A DNA stretch of 64,000 nucleotides from Allomuricauda ruestringensis DSM 13258 (GCF_000224085.1 NC_015945.1:1871501-1935500), one strand, 5' to 3'; shown: positions 9,167-18,616, counted from the stretch's first letter. Numbers and translations: made by a program. The notes: generated by a model not told the origin, from the letters alone.

Positions 9167-10426
9167 ATGTTTGCCCTTGTAGATTGCAATAACTTCTATG
9201 CCTCGTGTGAACGGGTTTTTCAGCCACAGTTCAACAATGTTCCTGTGGCCATTCTGTCCAATAATGATGGTTGTTTCATCTCGCGCAGCGATGAAGCAAA
9301 GACACTTGGGCTGCCCATGGGAGCCCCAGAATTTAAGTATAGGAAGTTTTGCGAGGACAACAAGATAAAGGTGTTTTCATCCAATTACCCCCTGTACGGA
9401 GATATGAGCACTAGGGTGATGAATATTCTTGGAACGTTCACCCCCGATATTGAAGTATATAGTATTGACGAGGCCTTTTTAAAGTTTGATGGTTTCCAGC
9501 ACTACAATTTTGAATCTTACGGAAGGGAAATTCAAAGAAACGTCCAAAAATGTACAGGAATCCCCATCAGTATAGGAATTGCGCCGACAAAGGGTCTGGC
9601 CAAAGTAGCCAATAAAATTGCCAAAAAGCTGAAAACAAAAACAGGGGGTGTATATGTAATTCAATCCGAAGAAAGACGGGTAAAAGCATTAAAATGGACC
9701 AAGATTGAAAGTGTTTGGGGGGTAGGACGTGGAAACCTGAAACGACTTCAGGCCAGAAACATAAAAACGGCTTATGACTTCACCCAATTATCAGATGAAT
9801 GGGTACGGAAACAAATGGCTATAATCGGTCTTAGACTGAAGAAGGACCTTCAAGGCATTCCAACATTGGACTTGGATGATGACACCCGCGATAAAAAGGC
9901 CATAGCCACCACAAGAAGTTTTGAAGGCACGTATTCCGATATGGAAAATATTAAAGAAAGAATATCCACTTTCGCAACCAGTTGTGCCGAAAAATTGCGG
10001 AGCCAAGGAAGTAGTTGCAACTATCTCGTTGTTCTTTTAAGAAGCGATAGGCATAAAAAGGATGAGCCCCAGGATAGAAGCAGTCTTATTATTACCATGC
10101 CCTATGCTACGGATTCTAGCCTAACCATAAGCAACTACGCAGTTAAGGCGGCGGTTGCCCTATTCAAACCTGGAATCAAATACAAAAGGGCAGGAGTGAT
10201 CGTATCGGGGCTAGTGCCCACCAATGAAAGGCAATTGGATCTGTTCCTGTCCGAAAATCCCAAGCATCATAAGCTTATGCAGGTGATGGACAACATCAAC
10301 AATAAATATAATGGGCACAAAATGAAGATTGCCAATCAAGACCTGAAAAGGACCTGGAAAATGCGACAAGAACACCTTTCCCCTAAATATACAACGAACA
10401 TCAATGAAATCATTGTAGTAAAATGA
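9167..10426 (+). CDS. umuC: Y-family DNA polymerase V catalytic subunit
   Basis: A 419-residue translesion polymerase. Catalytic motifs are visible: MFALVDCNNFYASCERVF (metal-binding Asp), SNNDGCFISRSDEAK, EVYSIDEAFL (the second acidic site), PISIGIAPTKGLAKVANKIAKK, and the HhH-type WGVGRGNLKRLQ. The C-terminal part carries the little-finger domain and a UmuC-specific tail. It overlaps umuD by four bases (ATGA). The order umuC-umuD is the reverse of E. coli umuDC. Confidence 0.95.
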   Translation: MFALVDCNNFYASCERVFQPQFNNVPVAILSNNDGCFISRSDEAKTLGLPMGAPEFKYRKFCEDNKIKVFSSNYPLYGDMSTRVMNILGTFTPDIEVYSIDEAFLKFDGFQHYNFESYGREIQRNVQKCTGIPISIGIAPTKGLAKVANKIAKKLKTKTGGVYVIQSEERRVKALKWTKIESVWGVGRGNLKRLQARNIKTAYDFTQLSDEWVRKQMAIIGLRLKKDLQGIPTLDLDDDTRDKKAIATTRSFEGTYSDMENIKERISTFATSCAEKLRSQGSSCNYLVVLLRSDRHKKDEPQDRSSLIITMPYATDSSLTISNYAVKAAVALFKPGIKYKRAGVIVSGLVPTNERQLDLFLSENPKHHKLMQVMDNINNKYNGHKMKIANQDLKRTWKMRQEHLSPKYTTNINEIIVVK

Positions 10427-10872
10427 TCCCCAAGAAATCCCAGAATACCGATGCACTCACTTTTTTTGTTCCAGATAAAGAACAAAATGTGACCATTCCA
10501 ATATCAAACAATACTGTTTCCGCAGGATTTCCTTCACCGGCCGATGACTTCAAACAAAAGCGCATTAGCCTGGATAATACATTGATCAAAAACAAAGAAG
10601 CCACATTCTATGCAAGGGTAAGTGGACAATCCATGATCGGAGCGGGACTGGATGATGGAGATCTATTGGTCATAGATAGAAGTTTGGAAGCGGAGCATGG
10701 CAAAATAGCCGTTTGTTTTTTGGATGGGGAATTCACCGTAAAACGGTTGAGCATCGAAAAGGACACTATTACATTGATGCCCGAGAATAAAAATTACAAA
10801 CCCATTAAGGTTTCCAAGGACAGTGACCTATTGATTTGGGGAGTGGTCACCTATGTCATCAAGGCGGTGTAA
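10423..10872 (+). CDS. umuD: UmuD, self-cleaving S24 accessory subunit of Pol V
   Basis: A 149-residue LexA-like S24 protein. The Ser-Lys dyad is present: Ser70 in GQSMIGAG and Lys107 in GEFTVKRL. The likely cleavage bond is Ala34-Gly35 in SAGFPSPADD. RecA filaments normally stimulate cleavage, turning UmuD into the active Pol V partner. It is translationally coupled to umuC through an ATGA overlap, and no helix-turn-helix precedes the peptidase part, so it is UmuD rather than LexA. Confidence 0.93.
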   Translation: MIPKKSQNTDALTFFVPDKEQNVTIPISNNTVSAGFPSPADDFKQKRISLDNTLIKNKEATFYARVSGQSMIGAGLDDGDLLVIDRSLEAEHGKIAVCFLDGEFTVKRLSIEKDTITLMPENKNYKPIKVSKDSDLLIWGVVTYVIKAV

Positions 10873-10875
10873 GAG

Positions 10876-11219
10876 ATAGATTTCTCAATCGTCACTATGT
10901 TCCTCATTTCGAAATGACAGGTTGCCCTTTTTTATTGATGATGTCATTTCGAACCGACCAGAGGGAGTGTGAGAAATCTTGAGTCTATCTGTCCTAAACT
11001 TGGGTCTCGACTGCGCTCGACCTGACACCAACTAGTTTTCAATTATTAGTGAAAATTCGTGTGATTCGTGTCAAACCATTAACCTTTCACCCTTTATTCT
11101 TTTCCATACAGATTCTTTACTCCGTTTAGAATGACAAATAGATTTCTCAATCGTCACTACGTTCCTCATTTCGAAATGACAGGTTGCCCTTTTTTATTGA
11201 TGATGTCATTTCGAACCGA
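10876..11219. repeat. Pair of 82-bp direct repeats, each an inverted-repeat unit
   Basis: 10876-10957 and 11138-11219 match over 82 bases with one difference (T/C). Each contains two facing copies of a short unit beginning TGTCATTTCGAA and ending in TGAGAAATCT, so each could fold into a large cruciform. The sequence between and after them carries further repeated pieces (GTCTCGACTGCGCTCGAC at about 11007, and a relative at about 11500). No gene is supported in 10873-11330. Confidence 0.75.
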
Positions 11220-11331
11220 ACCTCGATGGTTGTCGGGAGAGCGTGAGAAATCTTATAACGATAAATAAGCCTATTTTGATGGAACTTAACCTGATTTTTC
11301 TTGAAAAGACGGCAAGTTCAAAAAGCTTTGC

Positions 11332-11438
11332 TATCTTTGCAACGTTGTGTTGGATTCCAGTCGCGATGATTGGAATCAGGTTGAAGCATCAAACCGATGC
11401 TCGCCAATGAAAGGCTTTCCATTTGGAAGGCTTTTTTT
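11332..11438 (+). ncRNA. Candidate small structured RNA
   Basis: A -7 element TATCTTTG (11332-11339) is followed by three successive hairpins: GATTCCA/TGGAATC (11353-11377), AGCATC/GATGCT (11385-11401), and a 10-bp stem AAGGCTTTCC/GGAAGGCTTT (11411-11434) ending in a T run to 11438, a good intrinsic terminator. The product would be about 95 nt from a start near 11345. There is no convincing -33. The small reading frames across it look random. It may instead be a stranded terminator next to repeats. Confidence 0.4.
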
Positions 11439-11494
11439 GTTTGTGAGACCGATAGGTCGAACAAATTCCGCTGCAGAGCGGAATCTTCTTTTCT

Positions 11495-11660
11495 AAGAGT
11501 CTCGACTGCACTCGACTTGACATCCAGCCAGTGTTTTAATGATAAGGTGTTAGTGAAAATTAGTGCAATTTGTGTCAAACCTTTTATCCAGTTGACTCTA
11601 CAATAGATTCTTCGCAAAGTTTGTCTTGAGCGTAGTCGAAAGGCTCAGGATGACAAATGC
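11495..11660. repeat. Further dispersed repeat pieces before hutG end
   Basis: GTCTCGACTGCACTCGAC (about 11500) repeats a piece seen at about 11007. GTGTCAAACC also recurs near 11073 and 11573. TCTTGAGCGTAGTCGAAAGG followed by CTCAGGATGACA (about 11625-11655) is another unit with the same ATGACA end as the other repeats. No gene is supported between 11440 and 11668. Confidence 0.5.
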
Positions 11661-11668
11661 AAGTACCA

Positions 11669-12640
11669 TCAACTTCCCGAAACAGCATGTGCCACATAGT
11701 GCACTAATGAAGCGGCCAATTTGGCCGTTTGCCCATCAATATCATATTTGGGGTTCATCTCGGCAATATCCAAGCTGATCAGTTTTCCCGAGCCAATAAT
11801 GGTCTTCAAACATTCAAGGACAATGTGCGGGGTAAAACCCATGGGTGATGCTGCACTCACTCCTGGGGCATAGGCCGATGAAAACCCGTCCAAATCAATG
11901 GTGACATACACATAATCCACATTTTTAGCGAAGGCATTGATCCAAGTGGTAATTTCTTCCAACAGAGGAATTTGAAAAGTATCGTTCATTACATAGATGA
12001 CATCCAAATCTCTGGCTCTTTGGAAAAGGTTTCTGTCATTGGCATCATTTCGAATGCCGAGGCAGAGGTAATTAAAATCAATGTCCTCTTTTTCACAGCC
12101 TTTGGCAATCTGATAAAACGGAGTGCCGGAATTACTTTGTTCTGTGTTTTTTCGAAGGTCAAAATGCGCATCAAAATTGATGATACCGATGGTTTGCCCT
12201 TCTTTTTTGGTATCCAAATAGGTTTTGATACCATTGTAGTGTCCGTAAGCCATATCGTGACCGCCACCCAATACTATGGGGAATTGTTTTTTCTCCAAAA
12301 GGACCTTGACCACTTCGGCAAGTGTTTTTTGCGAGGTTTCCATATCACCATCTGGGCAAGTAATTGAGCCTACATCGTGCAAAAGCACATTGCTTCCCAA
12401 GTGATTGGGCATTTTTCCAAAACTACTTTTTATTACATCAGGTCCAGTAACAGCTCCGACCCGTCCTTGATTTCGTCGAACACCTTCATCACAGGCGTAG
12501 CCCAACAGGGCAATGGATTTTTTTTGGGCCTTGGGAATTTCGTTCAAAGGGGTAAAGTGCACCTTTTCATGAAGGTACAACCATTTATTGGACACTCTTC
12601 CGGTCCAAAGGTTTTGATTTGGGATTTGGTAATGTTTCAT
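11669..12640 (-). CDS. hutG: Formimidoylglutamase
   Basis: A 323-residue ureohydrolase (arginase fold) that hydrolyses N-formimidoyl-L-glutamate to glutamate and formamide, the last step of this histidine route. Manganese-binding motifs are GGGHDMAYGHY, NFDAHFDLR and TIDLDGFSSAYAPGVSA. It is the last gene of the hutH-I-U-G operon, 4 bases after hutU. Operon position and the pathway favour HutG over arginase or agmatinase. Confidence 0.93.
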   Translation of the reverse strand: MKHYQIPNQNLWTGRVSNKWLYLHEKVHFTPLNEIPKAQKKSIALLGYACDEGVRRNQGRVGAVTGPDVIKSSFGKMPNHLGSNVLLHDVGSITCPDGDMETSQKTLAEVVKVLLEKKQFPIVLGGGHDMAYGHYNGIKTYLDTKKEGQTIGIINFDAHFDLRKNTEQSNSGTPFYQIAKGCEKEDIDFNYLCLGIRNDANDRNLFQRARDLDVIYVMNDTFQIPLLEEITTWINAFAKNVDYVYVTIDLDGFSSAYAPGVSAASPMGFTPHIVLECLKTIIGSGKLISLDIAEMNPKYDIDGQTAKLAASLVHYVAHAVSGS

Positions 12641-12644
12641 AGTA

Positions 12645-14648
12645 TTAAAATAGGTCGTCCAGAATATCCGGTTCCACCAGATGAGGTAAAGTTACTTTTA
12701 AATTTGGAGAGCGTTTCATTTCCCGTTCAATGGCGAACCTTGCTTCTTTGTTCCGAGCCCAACTTCTGCGGGAAATTCCATTGTTCACATCAAAAAACAA
12801 CATTTTTTTCAATCGGTTGGATGCTTCTTCGGATCCATCCAATACCATACCAAAACCGCCATTGATGACTTCTCCCCAGCCAACGCCACCACCATTGTGA
12901 ATGGAAACCCAAGTGGCGCCTCTAAAACTGTCGCCAATCACATTTTGGATGGCCATATCGGCGGTGAATTTGCTGCCGTCGTAAATATTGCTGGTCTCTC
13001 TAAAGGGAGAGTCCGTGCCGCTTACATCGTGATGGTCACGTCCCAACACCACGGGAGCGCTAATTTCTCCCTTGGCAATGGCGGTGTTGAAGGCATCGGC
13101 AATTTTGCTTCGCCCCTCAGCATCGGCGTACAAAATCCGGGCTTGTGAGCCTACCACCAATTTGTTCTGTTCCGCTTCCGAAATCCATTTAATGTTGTCC
13201 TGCATCTGTTGTTGGATTTCTTCAGGTGCTTCGGATTTTATCTTTTTCATCACCTCAAGGGCAATGGCGTCGGTTTTTTGAAGGTCTTTGGGGTCACCTG
13301 AGGTGCAGACCCATCGGAATGGACCAAAACCGTAGTCAAAACACATGGGACCCAAAATATCCTGCACGTAGGATGGATACCTGAAATCGATGTTGTTTTC
13401 GGCCATCACATCGCCGCCCGCGCGGGAAACTTCCAGCAAAAAGGCATTGCCGTAATCAAAAAAGTAGGTGCCTTTTGCCGTATGTTTATTAATAGCAGTG
13501 ATTTGTCTTCGCAGCGATTCCTGCACTTTTTCCTTGAATGCTTCGGGATTTTCCACCATCATGGCATTGGATGCTTCAAAAGAAAGCCCCACGGGATAAT
13601 ACCCCCCTGCCCAAGGGTTGTGCAAAGAGGTTTGATCTGATCCCAAATGAATAAAAACATCTTCTTCAAAAAATCGTTCCCAAACATCAACCACATTGCC
13701 GATGTATGCCAAGGAAACCACTTCTTTGTTTTCCACTGCCTCTTTGGTGCGCACGACCAATAGATCTAAATCCACCAAAAGTTCATCCACCCAACCTTGA
13801 TTGTGACGTTTTTTGGCAGCTTCGGGGTTGACTTCTGCACAAATGGTAATGCCCCCCGCAATGTTTCCTGCCTTTGGCTGTGCGCCACTCATGCCTCCCA
13901 ATCCAGCGGTCAAGAAAATCTTGCCTTCGGGCGATTCATTTTTCTGTAATACTTTGCGAAAGGCATTCATGACCGTAATGGCCGTTCCGTGGACAATACC
14001 CTGGGGGCCAATGTACATATAGGAGCCAGCCGTCATCTGTCCGTATTGGGTGACGCCAAGTGCGTTATTTTTTTCCCAATCATCGGGTTTGGAGTAGTTG
14101 GGAATCATCATCCCATTGGTAACCACCACTCTTGGCGCTTCTTTGGATGATGGAAAAAGCCCCATTGGATGCCCAGAATACATATTGAGTGTCTGCTCCT
14201 CGGTCATTTCCGTCAAATATTTCATGGTGAGCAGGTATTGTGCCCAGTTTTGAAAAACCGCTCCGTTGCCTCCGTAGGTAATCAGTTCTTCGGGATGCTG
14301 TGCCACGGCTGGATCCAAATTGTTCTGGATCATGAGCATAATGGCCGCAGCCTGATGCGTTTTGGCAGGATATTCCGAAATAGGCCGCGCATACATTTCA
14401 TAATCGGGCTTAAACCGATGCATGTAGATGCGACCATAGGTTTTGAGTTCTTCAGCAAATTCTTGTGCTAACGCTTTATGCCAAGCCTTCGGAAAATAAC
14501 GTAGCGCATTTTGTACGGCCAGTTTTTTTTCTTCCTTGGAGAGAACGTCCTTCCGTTTTGGAGCTGGGTTACCATTTTTTGGGCAACTTTTTTTGGGAGG
14601 AAGTTGCTCGGGTATGCCTTGTAATATCTGTTGCTGAAATTCGGTCAT
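12645..14648 (-). CDS. hutU: Urocanate hydratase
   Basis: A 667-residue NAD-dependent enzyme converting urocanate to imidazolonepropionate. Recognisable stretches are YGGNGAVFQNWAQYLLTMKYL, YSGHPMGLFPS, GLGGMSGAQPKAGNIAG (NAD site) and NGGGVGWGEVINGGFGMVLDG near the end. It is longer than the ~555-residue urocanases of Proteobacteria, matching the long form. It lies between hutI and hutG in the same operon. Confidence 0.95.
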   Translation of the reverse strand: MTEFQQQILQGIPEQLPPKKSCPKNGNPAPKRKDVLSKEEKKLAVQNALRYFPKAWHKALAQEFAEELKTYGRIYMHRFKPDYEMYARPISEYPAKTHQAAAIMLMIQNNLDPAVAQHPEELITYGGNGAVFQNWAQYLLTMKYLTEMTEEQTLNMYSGHPMGLFPSSKEAPRVVVTNGMMIPNYSKPDDWEKNNALGVTQYGQMTAGSYMYIGPQGIVHGTAITVMNAFRKVLQKNESPEGKIFLTAGLGGMSGAQPKAGNIAGGITICAEVNPEAAKKRHNQGWVDELLVDLDLLVVRTKEAVENKEVVSLAYIGNVVDVWERFFEEDVFIHLGSDQTSLHNPWAGGYYPVGLSFEASNAMMVENPEAFKEKVQESLRRQITAINKHTAKGTYFFDYGNAFLLEVSRAGGDVMAENNIDFRYPSYVQDILGPMCFDYGFGPFRWVCTSGDPKDLQKTDAIALEVMKKIKSEAPEEIQQQMQDNIKWISEAEQNKLVVGSQARILYADAEGRSKIADAFNTAIAKGEISAPVVLGRDHHDVSGTDSPFRETSNIYDGSKFTADMAIQNVIGDSFRGATWVSIHNGGGVGWGEVINGGFGMVLDGSEEASNRLKKMLFFDVNNGISRRSWARNKEARFAIEREMKRSPNLKVTLPHLVEPDILDDLF

Positions 14649-14659
14649 GATTCAAACTT

Positions 14660-15886
14660 TTAGTGGATAGGAACTCCTTTTTTCCATACTTCATTGGGCT
14701 TCATTTGCCCTTGGTGATAGGTTATTTCTTGATAGTTGTCCGTAGGGAAAATAACAAAATCGGCCTGTACCCCTGCTTCCAATTTCCCACGGTCGGTTAA
14801 ACGTAAGGCAGCTGCGGCTCTAGAGGTAATACCTGCCAAAACTTCGGTGTTGGACAGTTTTTCAAAGGTTCCCAAAATACTCGCTTGGGTCAACAGATCG
14901 CCCATGGGGGCAGACCCTGGGTTGTGGTCGCTGGCAATGGACAAAGCGCCACCAGCATCTAAAATTTTCCGTGCTGGGGTGTAGGCGCATCCCAAACCAA
15001 TGGATGCACCGGGCAAAGCGGTCGCAATAGTGTTACTTTTTGCCAATAATTCTATTTCTTTTTCGGTGCTGGCTTCCAAATGGTCGGCACTTACCGCATC
15101 AAAATCCACGGCAACTTGACTGCCGCCTGTGGTAAATTGGTCGGCATGTACCGTGATATCAAATCCCATTGCTTTGGCTTTTTGGAAATAGGGTTTGATT
15201 TCTTCAGGAGAAAAAGCACTTTCCTCCACAAAGGCATCCACACGATGGGCCAAGTTTTCCTCTTTTATGATGGGAAACAATTCCTTGATAATCACATCGA
15301 GATATTCCTTGTCCTGATTCCAATCTTTGGGCTTCATGTGGGCTGCCAAACAAGTTGGAATCAATGACGCATTCGAAGTTTCATTGGCCTGTTTGATGGC
15401 GCGTAGCATTTTCAATTCTTCATCTACAGAAAGACCATAACCACTTTTCACCTCAATAGTGGTGACACCGTTTTTGAGATGTTTTTTACTTCTGGAAATA
15501 ATGCCTTCAACCAATTGTTCTTGTGATGCTTTTCGGGTTTGGGTCACCGTGTCCCAGATACCACCGCCAGCTTTGGCGATTTCCAAATAGGTTTTTCCTG
15601 CATTTCTGTAAGCGTAGTCCCTGGCACGGGTGCCTCCAAAACAGATGTGGGTATGCGAGTCCACAAAACCGGGAAGGCAAATATTTTGCCCCTCGATATG
15701 ATGGATGTCGACATCATCGGATTTTAAATCCTTAAAAACACCGACTTTGAGAATTTTTCCTTCGGAAACCAAAATACCCCCATTTTCAATGATGGGCAGT
15801 TGCTCATCTTTTAAGGCTCCTTTTAATGGAAGCCCCGTCATGGGAAGTAATTGGGTAAATGGTCCTATTAATAGTGGTTTGTTCAT
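14660..15886 (-). CDS. hutI: Imidazolonepropionase
   Basis: A 408-residue metal-dependent amidohydrolase that opens 4-imidazolone-5-propionate to formimidoylglutamate. LPGFVDSHTHICFGG holds the HxH metal site, and VHADQFT and SASDHNPGSAPM supply further ligands. The start is taken at MNKPLLIGPFTQ, one base after the hutH stop; an upstream in-frame ATG (15910) would overlap hutH by 23 bases. It is translationally close to hutH, so the two are probably coupled. Confidence 0.94.
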   Translation of the reverse strand: MNKPLLIGPFTQLLPMTGLPLKGALKDEQLPIIENGGILVSEGKILKVGVFKDLKSDDVDIHHIEGQNICLPGFVDSHTHICFGGTRARDYAYRNAGKTYLEIAKAGGGIWDTVTQTRKASQEQLVEGIISRSKKHLKNGVTTIEVKSGYGLSVDEELKMLRAIKQANETSNASLIPTCLAAHMKPKDWNQDKEYLDVIIKELFPIIKEENLAHRVDAFVEESAFSPEEIKPYFQKAKAMGFDITVHADQFTTGGSQVAVDFDAVSADHLEASTEKEIELLAKSNTIATALPGASIGLGCAYTPARKILDAGGALSIASDHNPGSAPMGDLLTQASILGTFEKLSNTEVLAGITSRAAAALRLTDRGKLEAGVQADFVIFPTDNYQEITYHQGQMKPNEVWKKGVPIH

Positions 15887-15887
15887 T

Positions 15888-17465
15888 TTAATATGTTTCA
15901 AATGCTTCAAGATGTGGGGTGTTCCATTTCAGTTGTTTCTCATCCATTACACGATCTACCAAATCGATGATGTCTCCGTTTTGGATGATGTCGATTCCTT
16001 TCTCGATATCGTCTGCAAAAACACGGTCGTTTTCTGCAAAAGCGACTTTGGTTCTGAGGAAAGTATGGATTTCATCCAACACAATGCCCGATTTTAATGG
16101 TTTTCTGTATTCGAATGCCTGCGCTGAGGTCAACAGTTCAATAGCGAGGATTTTCTCCACATTGTTAATAATGTTTAGTGCTTTTCTACCGCTGATGGAG
16201 CCCATGCTCACATGATCTTCCTGTCCCAAAGAGGTTGGGATGCTATCGGCACTAGCTGGAAAACACAGACTTTTGTTCTCACTTGCCAATGCTGCTGAGG
16301 TATATTGCAAGATCATATAGCCCGAATTGATGCCCGTATTGTTCATCAATAATTTGGGAACACCAGGACTGTTGCCTTCTAGGGCCAGATAGATGCGACG
16401 GTCGGAAATGTTGCCCAGTTCGGAGGCAGCAAGAGCGGCATAATCCAAGGCCATGGCCAAGGGTTGTCCATGGAAGTTGCCTCCGCTGATGGTGAGTTCA
16501 TCATTTATGATGATGGGATTGTCCGTGACCGAGTTGAGTTCTATTTCCAAGAGTTCTTTCAGGTGGAGCCAAGCATTTCGGGATGCCCCGTGCACTTGCG
16601 GCATACAGCGAAGGGAGTAGGGATCCTGTACCCGTTCACAATCTATATGGTCTTCCAAAATCTCGGAACCTTGAAGTAATGTTCTAATTCTTCCCGCTAC
16701 GTGTTGGTTGCCTTTGAATGGGCGCAATTCATGCAATTCTTCAAAAAAGGGTTTCATGGAACCTTGTAGGCCTTCGAGCATCATCGCCCCGATAATATCC
16801 GCATGTCGCAGGCAATGCTGTAATTTGTGAACGACCATTACCCCATGTGCGGCGATAAATTGGGTGCCGTTGATCAAGGCAAGCCCTTCTTTGGGGCCCA
16901 GTTCCAAAGGAGCTAACCCATTCTGATGAAAAAGTTCTTGTGTTGAAATGGTTTTTCCTTGGTATTCCACTTTGCCCAAACCTATTAAAGGCAGGAACAA
17001 ATGCGAGAGTGGCGCTAAATCACCGGATGCGCCTACCGAACCTTGACTTGGGACAATGGGAATGGCATCGTTCTCCAAATGCCAGAGCATACGTTGCAAG
17101 GTAGCTTCAGCAATGCCAGAGTACCCTTTGGCCAAGGCGTGTATTTTAAGAATCAGCATAATTTTTGCCAATTCGTTGGAGATGGGTTCGCCCACACCCA
17201 CGCTATGGCTCTGCAATATATTGGATTGAAGAATTTTGGTGTCTTCTTTGGATATCTTGGTGTTGCACAAGGGGCCAAAGCCCGTGTTGATGCCATAAAC
17301 CGTATCGCCTTTTTCCACGATGCGTTGCACACGTTGGTAACTGACATTTACATTTTTTAGGCATTCATCGGAAAAAATACCCTTTATGGTGCCATGGGCC
17401 ATACCCAAAGCTATGCTTGCGGTTAAATGGTCTTCGCCAAATTGAAATGTTCGGTCTAACGCCAT
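15888..17465 (-). CDS. hutH: Histidine ammonia-lyase
   Basis: A 525-residue lyase deaminating histidine to urocanate. The Ala-Ser-Gly that forms the MIO cofactor lies in GSVGASGDLAPLSH near residue 145. GINTGFGPLCN, GNFHGQPLAMALD and SLGQEDHVSMGSISGRKAL are family signatures. It is the first gene of the hut operon and diverges from a LysR gene 74 bases away. Confidence 0.96.
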   Translation of the reverse strand: MALDRTFQFGEDHLTASIALGMAHGTIKGIFSDECLKNVNVSYQRVQRIVEKGDTVYGINTGFGPLCNTKISKEDTKILQSNILQSHSVGVGEPISNELAKIMLILKIHALAKGYSGIAEATLQRMLWHLENDAIPIVPSQGSVGASGDLAPLSHLFLPLIGLGKVEYQGKTISTQELFHQNGLAPLELGPKEGLALINGTQFIAAHGVMVVHKLQHCLRHADIIGAMMLEGLQGSMKPFFEELHELRPFKGNQHVAGRIRTLLQGSEILEDHIDCERVQDPYSLRCMPQVHGASRNAWLHLKELLEIELNSVTDNPIIINDELTISGGNFHGQPLAMALDYAALAASELGNISDRRIYLALEGNSPGVPKLLMNNTGINSGYMILQYTSAALASENKSLCFPASADSIPTSLGQEDHVSMGSISGRKALNIINNVEKILAIELLTSAQAFEYRKPLKSGIVLDEIHTFLRTKVAFAENDRVFADDIEKGIDIIQNGDIIDLVDRVMDEKQLKWNTPHLEAFETY

Positions 17466-17480
17466 GTTTTTTCTTTTGAA

Positions 17481-17488
17481 TAAAATTA
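17481..17488 (-). promoter_or_regulatory. Probable hut operon -7 element
   Basis: On the minus strand TAATTTTA (one base off TAnnTTTG), with TATTG 21 bp upstream, would start hutH transcription about 10 bases before its ATG. The palindrome at 17512-17541 lies just upstream, a classical activator position for LysR proteins. Confidence 0.45.
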
Positions 17489-17511
17489 CGAGTTAGGTTT
17501 AATAATTACCA

Positions 17512-17541
17512 ATACTTATTTTTGTAACAATCAATAAGTAT
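17512..17541. promoter_or_regulatory. Palindromic operator between hutH and lysR
   Basis: Perfect 9-bp arms ATACTTATT (17512-17520) and AATAAGTAT (17533-17541) are separated by 12 bases. The right arm runs into the lysR start codon. Symmetry and position fit a LysR binding site that both activates hut and represses lysR itself. Confidence 0.6.
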
Positions 17542-18427
17542 GAATTATCAAATAGAGCTTCGACATTTCATCTATTTTTTGGCCGTGGCCGAAGAACTCC
17601 ATTATAGAAAAGCGGCAGAAAAACTATTTATTTCCCAACCTGGACTGAGTACACAGATCAAACAGATGGAAGAGATACTGGGCACCCAACTTTTTGTGAG
17701 AGACAAGAAAAAGGTGAGTTTGACCCCTGCAGGGGAATTTTTGAAAAAGGAGGTGGAATTTATTTTGAACCATTTGGAACAGACCAAAAAGCAGGTCAAA
17801 CTTATCGGGGATGGACAATTAGGGGAGGTGCGTATCGGTTTTTTGGGCTCGGCCATGCAAAATGTGGTTCCTAATTTATTGTTGGGATTAAAAGAAAAAT
17901 ATCCAACCGTCCACACCACTTTGGAAGAACTCTCCAACCGTGCGCAGATCAATGCGATATTGGCCGACCGTTTGGATCTGGGCTTTGTACGATTGTCACG
18001 CGTGCCAAAAGGGCTGGATGTAAAGCCCGTTTTTGAGGATACCTTTTCCTTGGTATTGCCAGCAGCGCATCCTTTGGATGAAAAGAACTTTAAGAACATC
18101 AATCAAGTGGCGAACGAGGATTTTATTCTTTTTTCCCAAGATTATAGTCCCATGTATTACGATACGGTGCTCAGCATTTGCGAGGATAGTGGGTTTGTGC
18201 CCAATGTTTCACATAAATCGGTGCATGCCCAGACCATATTTAAGTTGGTGGAGAACAAATTGGGCATTGCCATTGTACCGACCACGCTTCAACATGGGTT
18301 TCAAATGAAGGTGAAGTTCATCGAAATGAAAAACATAAAACAACGTGCCGTATTGAGTATGGTCTGGAAAACAGACAATCGAAACCCTGCACTTCAAAAA
18401 TGTATGGATTTGCTCATGAAATTATGA
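17540..18427 (+). CDS. LysR family transcriptional regulator, likely of the hut operon
   Basis: A 295-residue regulator. The N-terminal winged helix-turn-helix covers residues 1-62 (LRHFIYFLAVAEELHYRKAAEKLFISQPGLSTQIKQME), followed by a substrate-binding-like effector domain (GEVRIGFLGSAMQNVVPNLL). Divergence from hutH and a shared palindrome suggest that it controls histidine degradation. Bacteria more often use HutC (GntR type) for this, so the pairing is notable but unproven. The inducer is not visible from sequence. Confidence 0.85.
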   Translation: MNYQIELRHFIYFLAVAEELHYRKAAEKLFISQPGLSTQIKQMEEILGTQLFVRDKKKVSLTPAGEFLKKEVEFILNHLEQTKKQVKLIGDGQLGEVRIGFLGSAMQNVVPNLLLGLKEKYPTVHTTLEELSNRAQINAILADRLDLGFVRLSRVPKGLDVKPVFEDTFSLVLPAAHPLDEKNFKNINQVANEDFILFSQDYSPMYYDTVLSICEDSGFVPNVSHKSVHAQTIFKLVENKLGIAIVPTTLQHGFQMKVKFIEMKNIKQRAVLSMVWKTDNRNPALQKCMDLLMKL

Positions 18428-18616
18428 CGGCAACTTTTTGGGGAGTACCTTTGGGATTGTCAATTCGATTTTTGGAGTGAAACGACGAAAATTTTATCGA
18501 GAATTTAAATAAAAGAAACTTTGTTCTCGAAACTTTTTCCAAAGGAAAAAACTCGAACTGACGTTTCTTTTGTTATCCGAATAAAAATAGAAGAAAATTC
18601 AACTTAATAGACGATT

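Noticed and set aside
11318..11617. 99-codon reading frame on the minus strand
   Set aside because: It runs through the candidate RNA terminator and dispersed repeats; composition is not protein-like.
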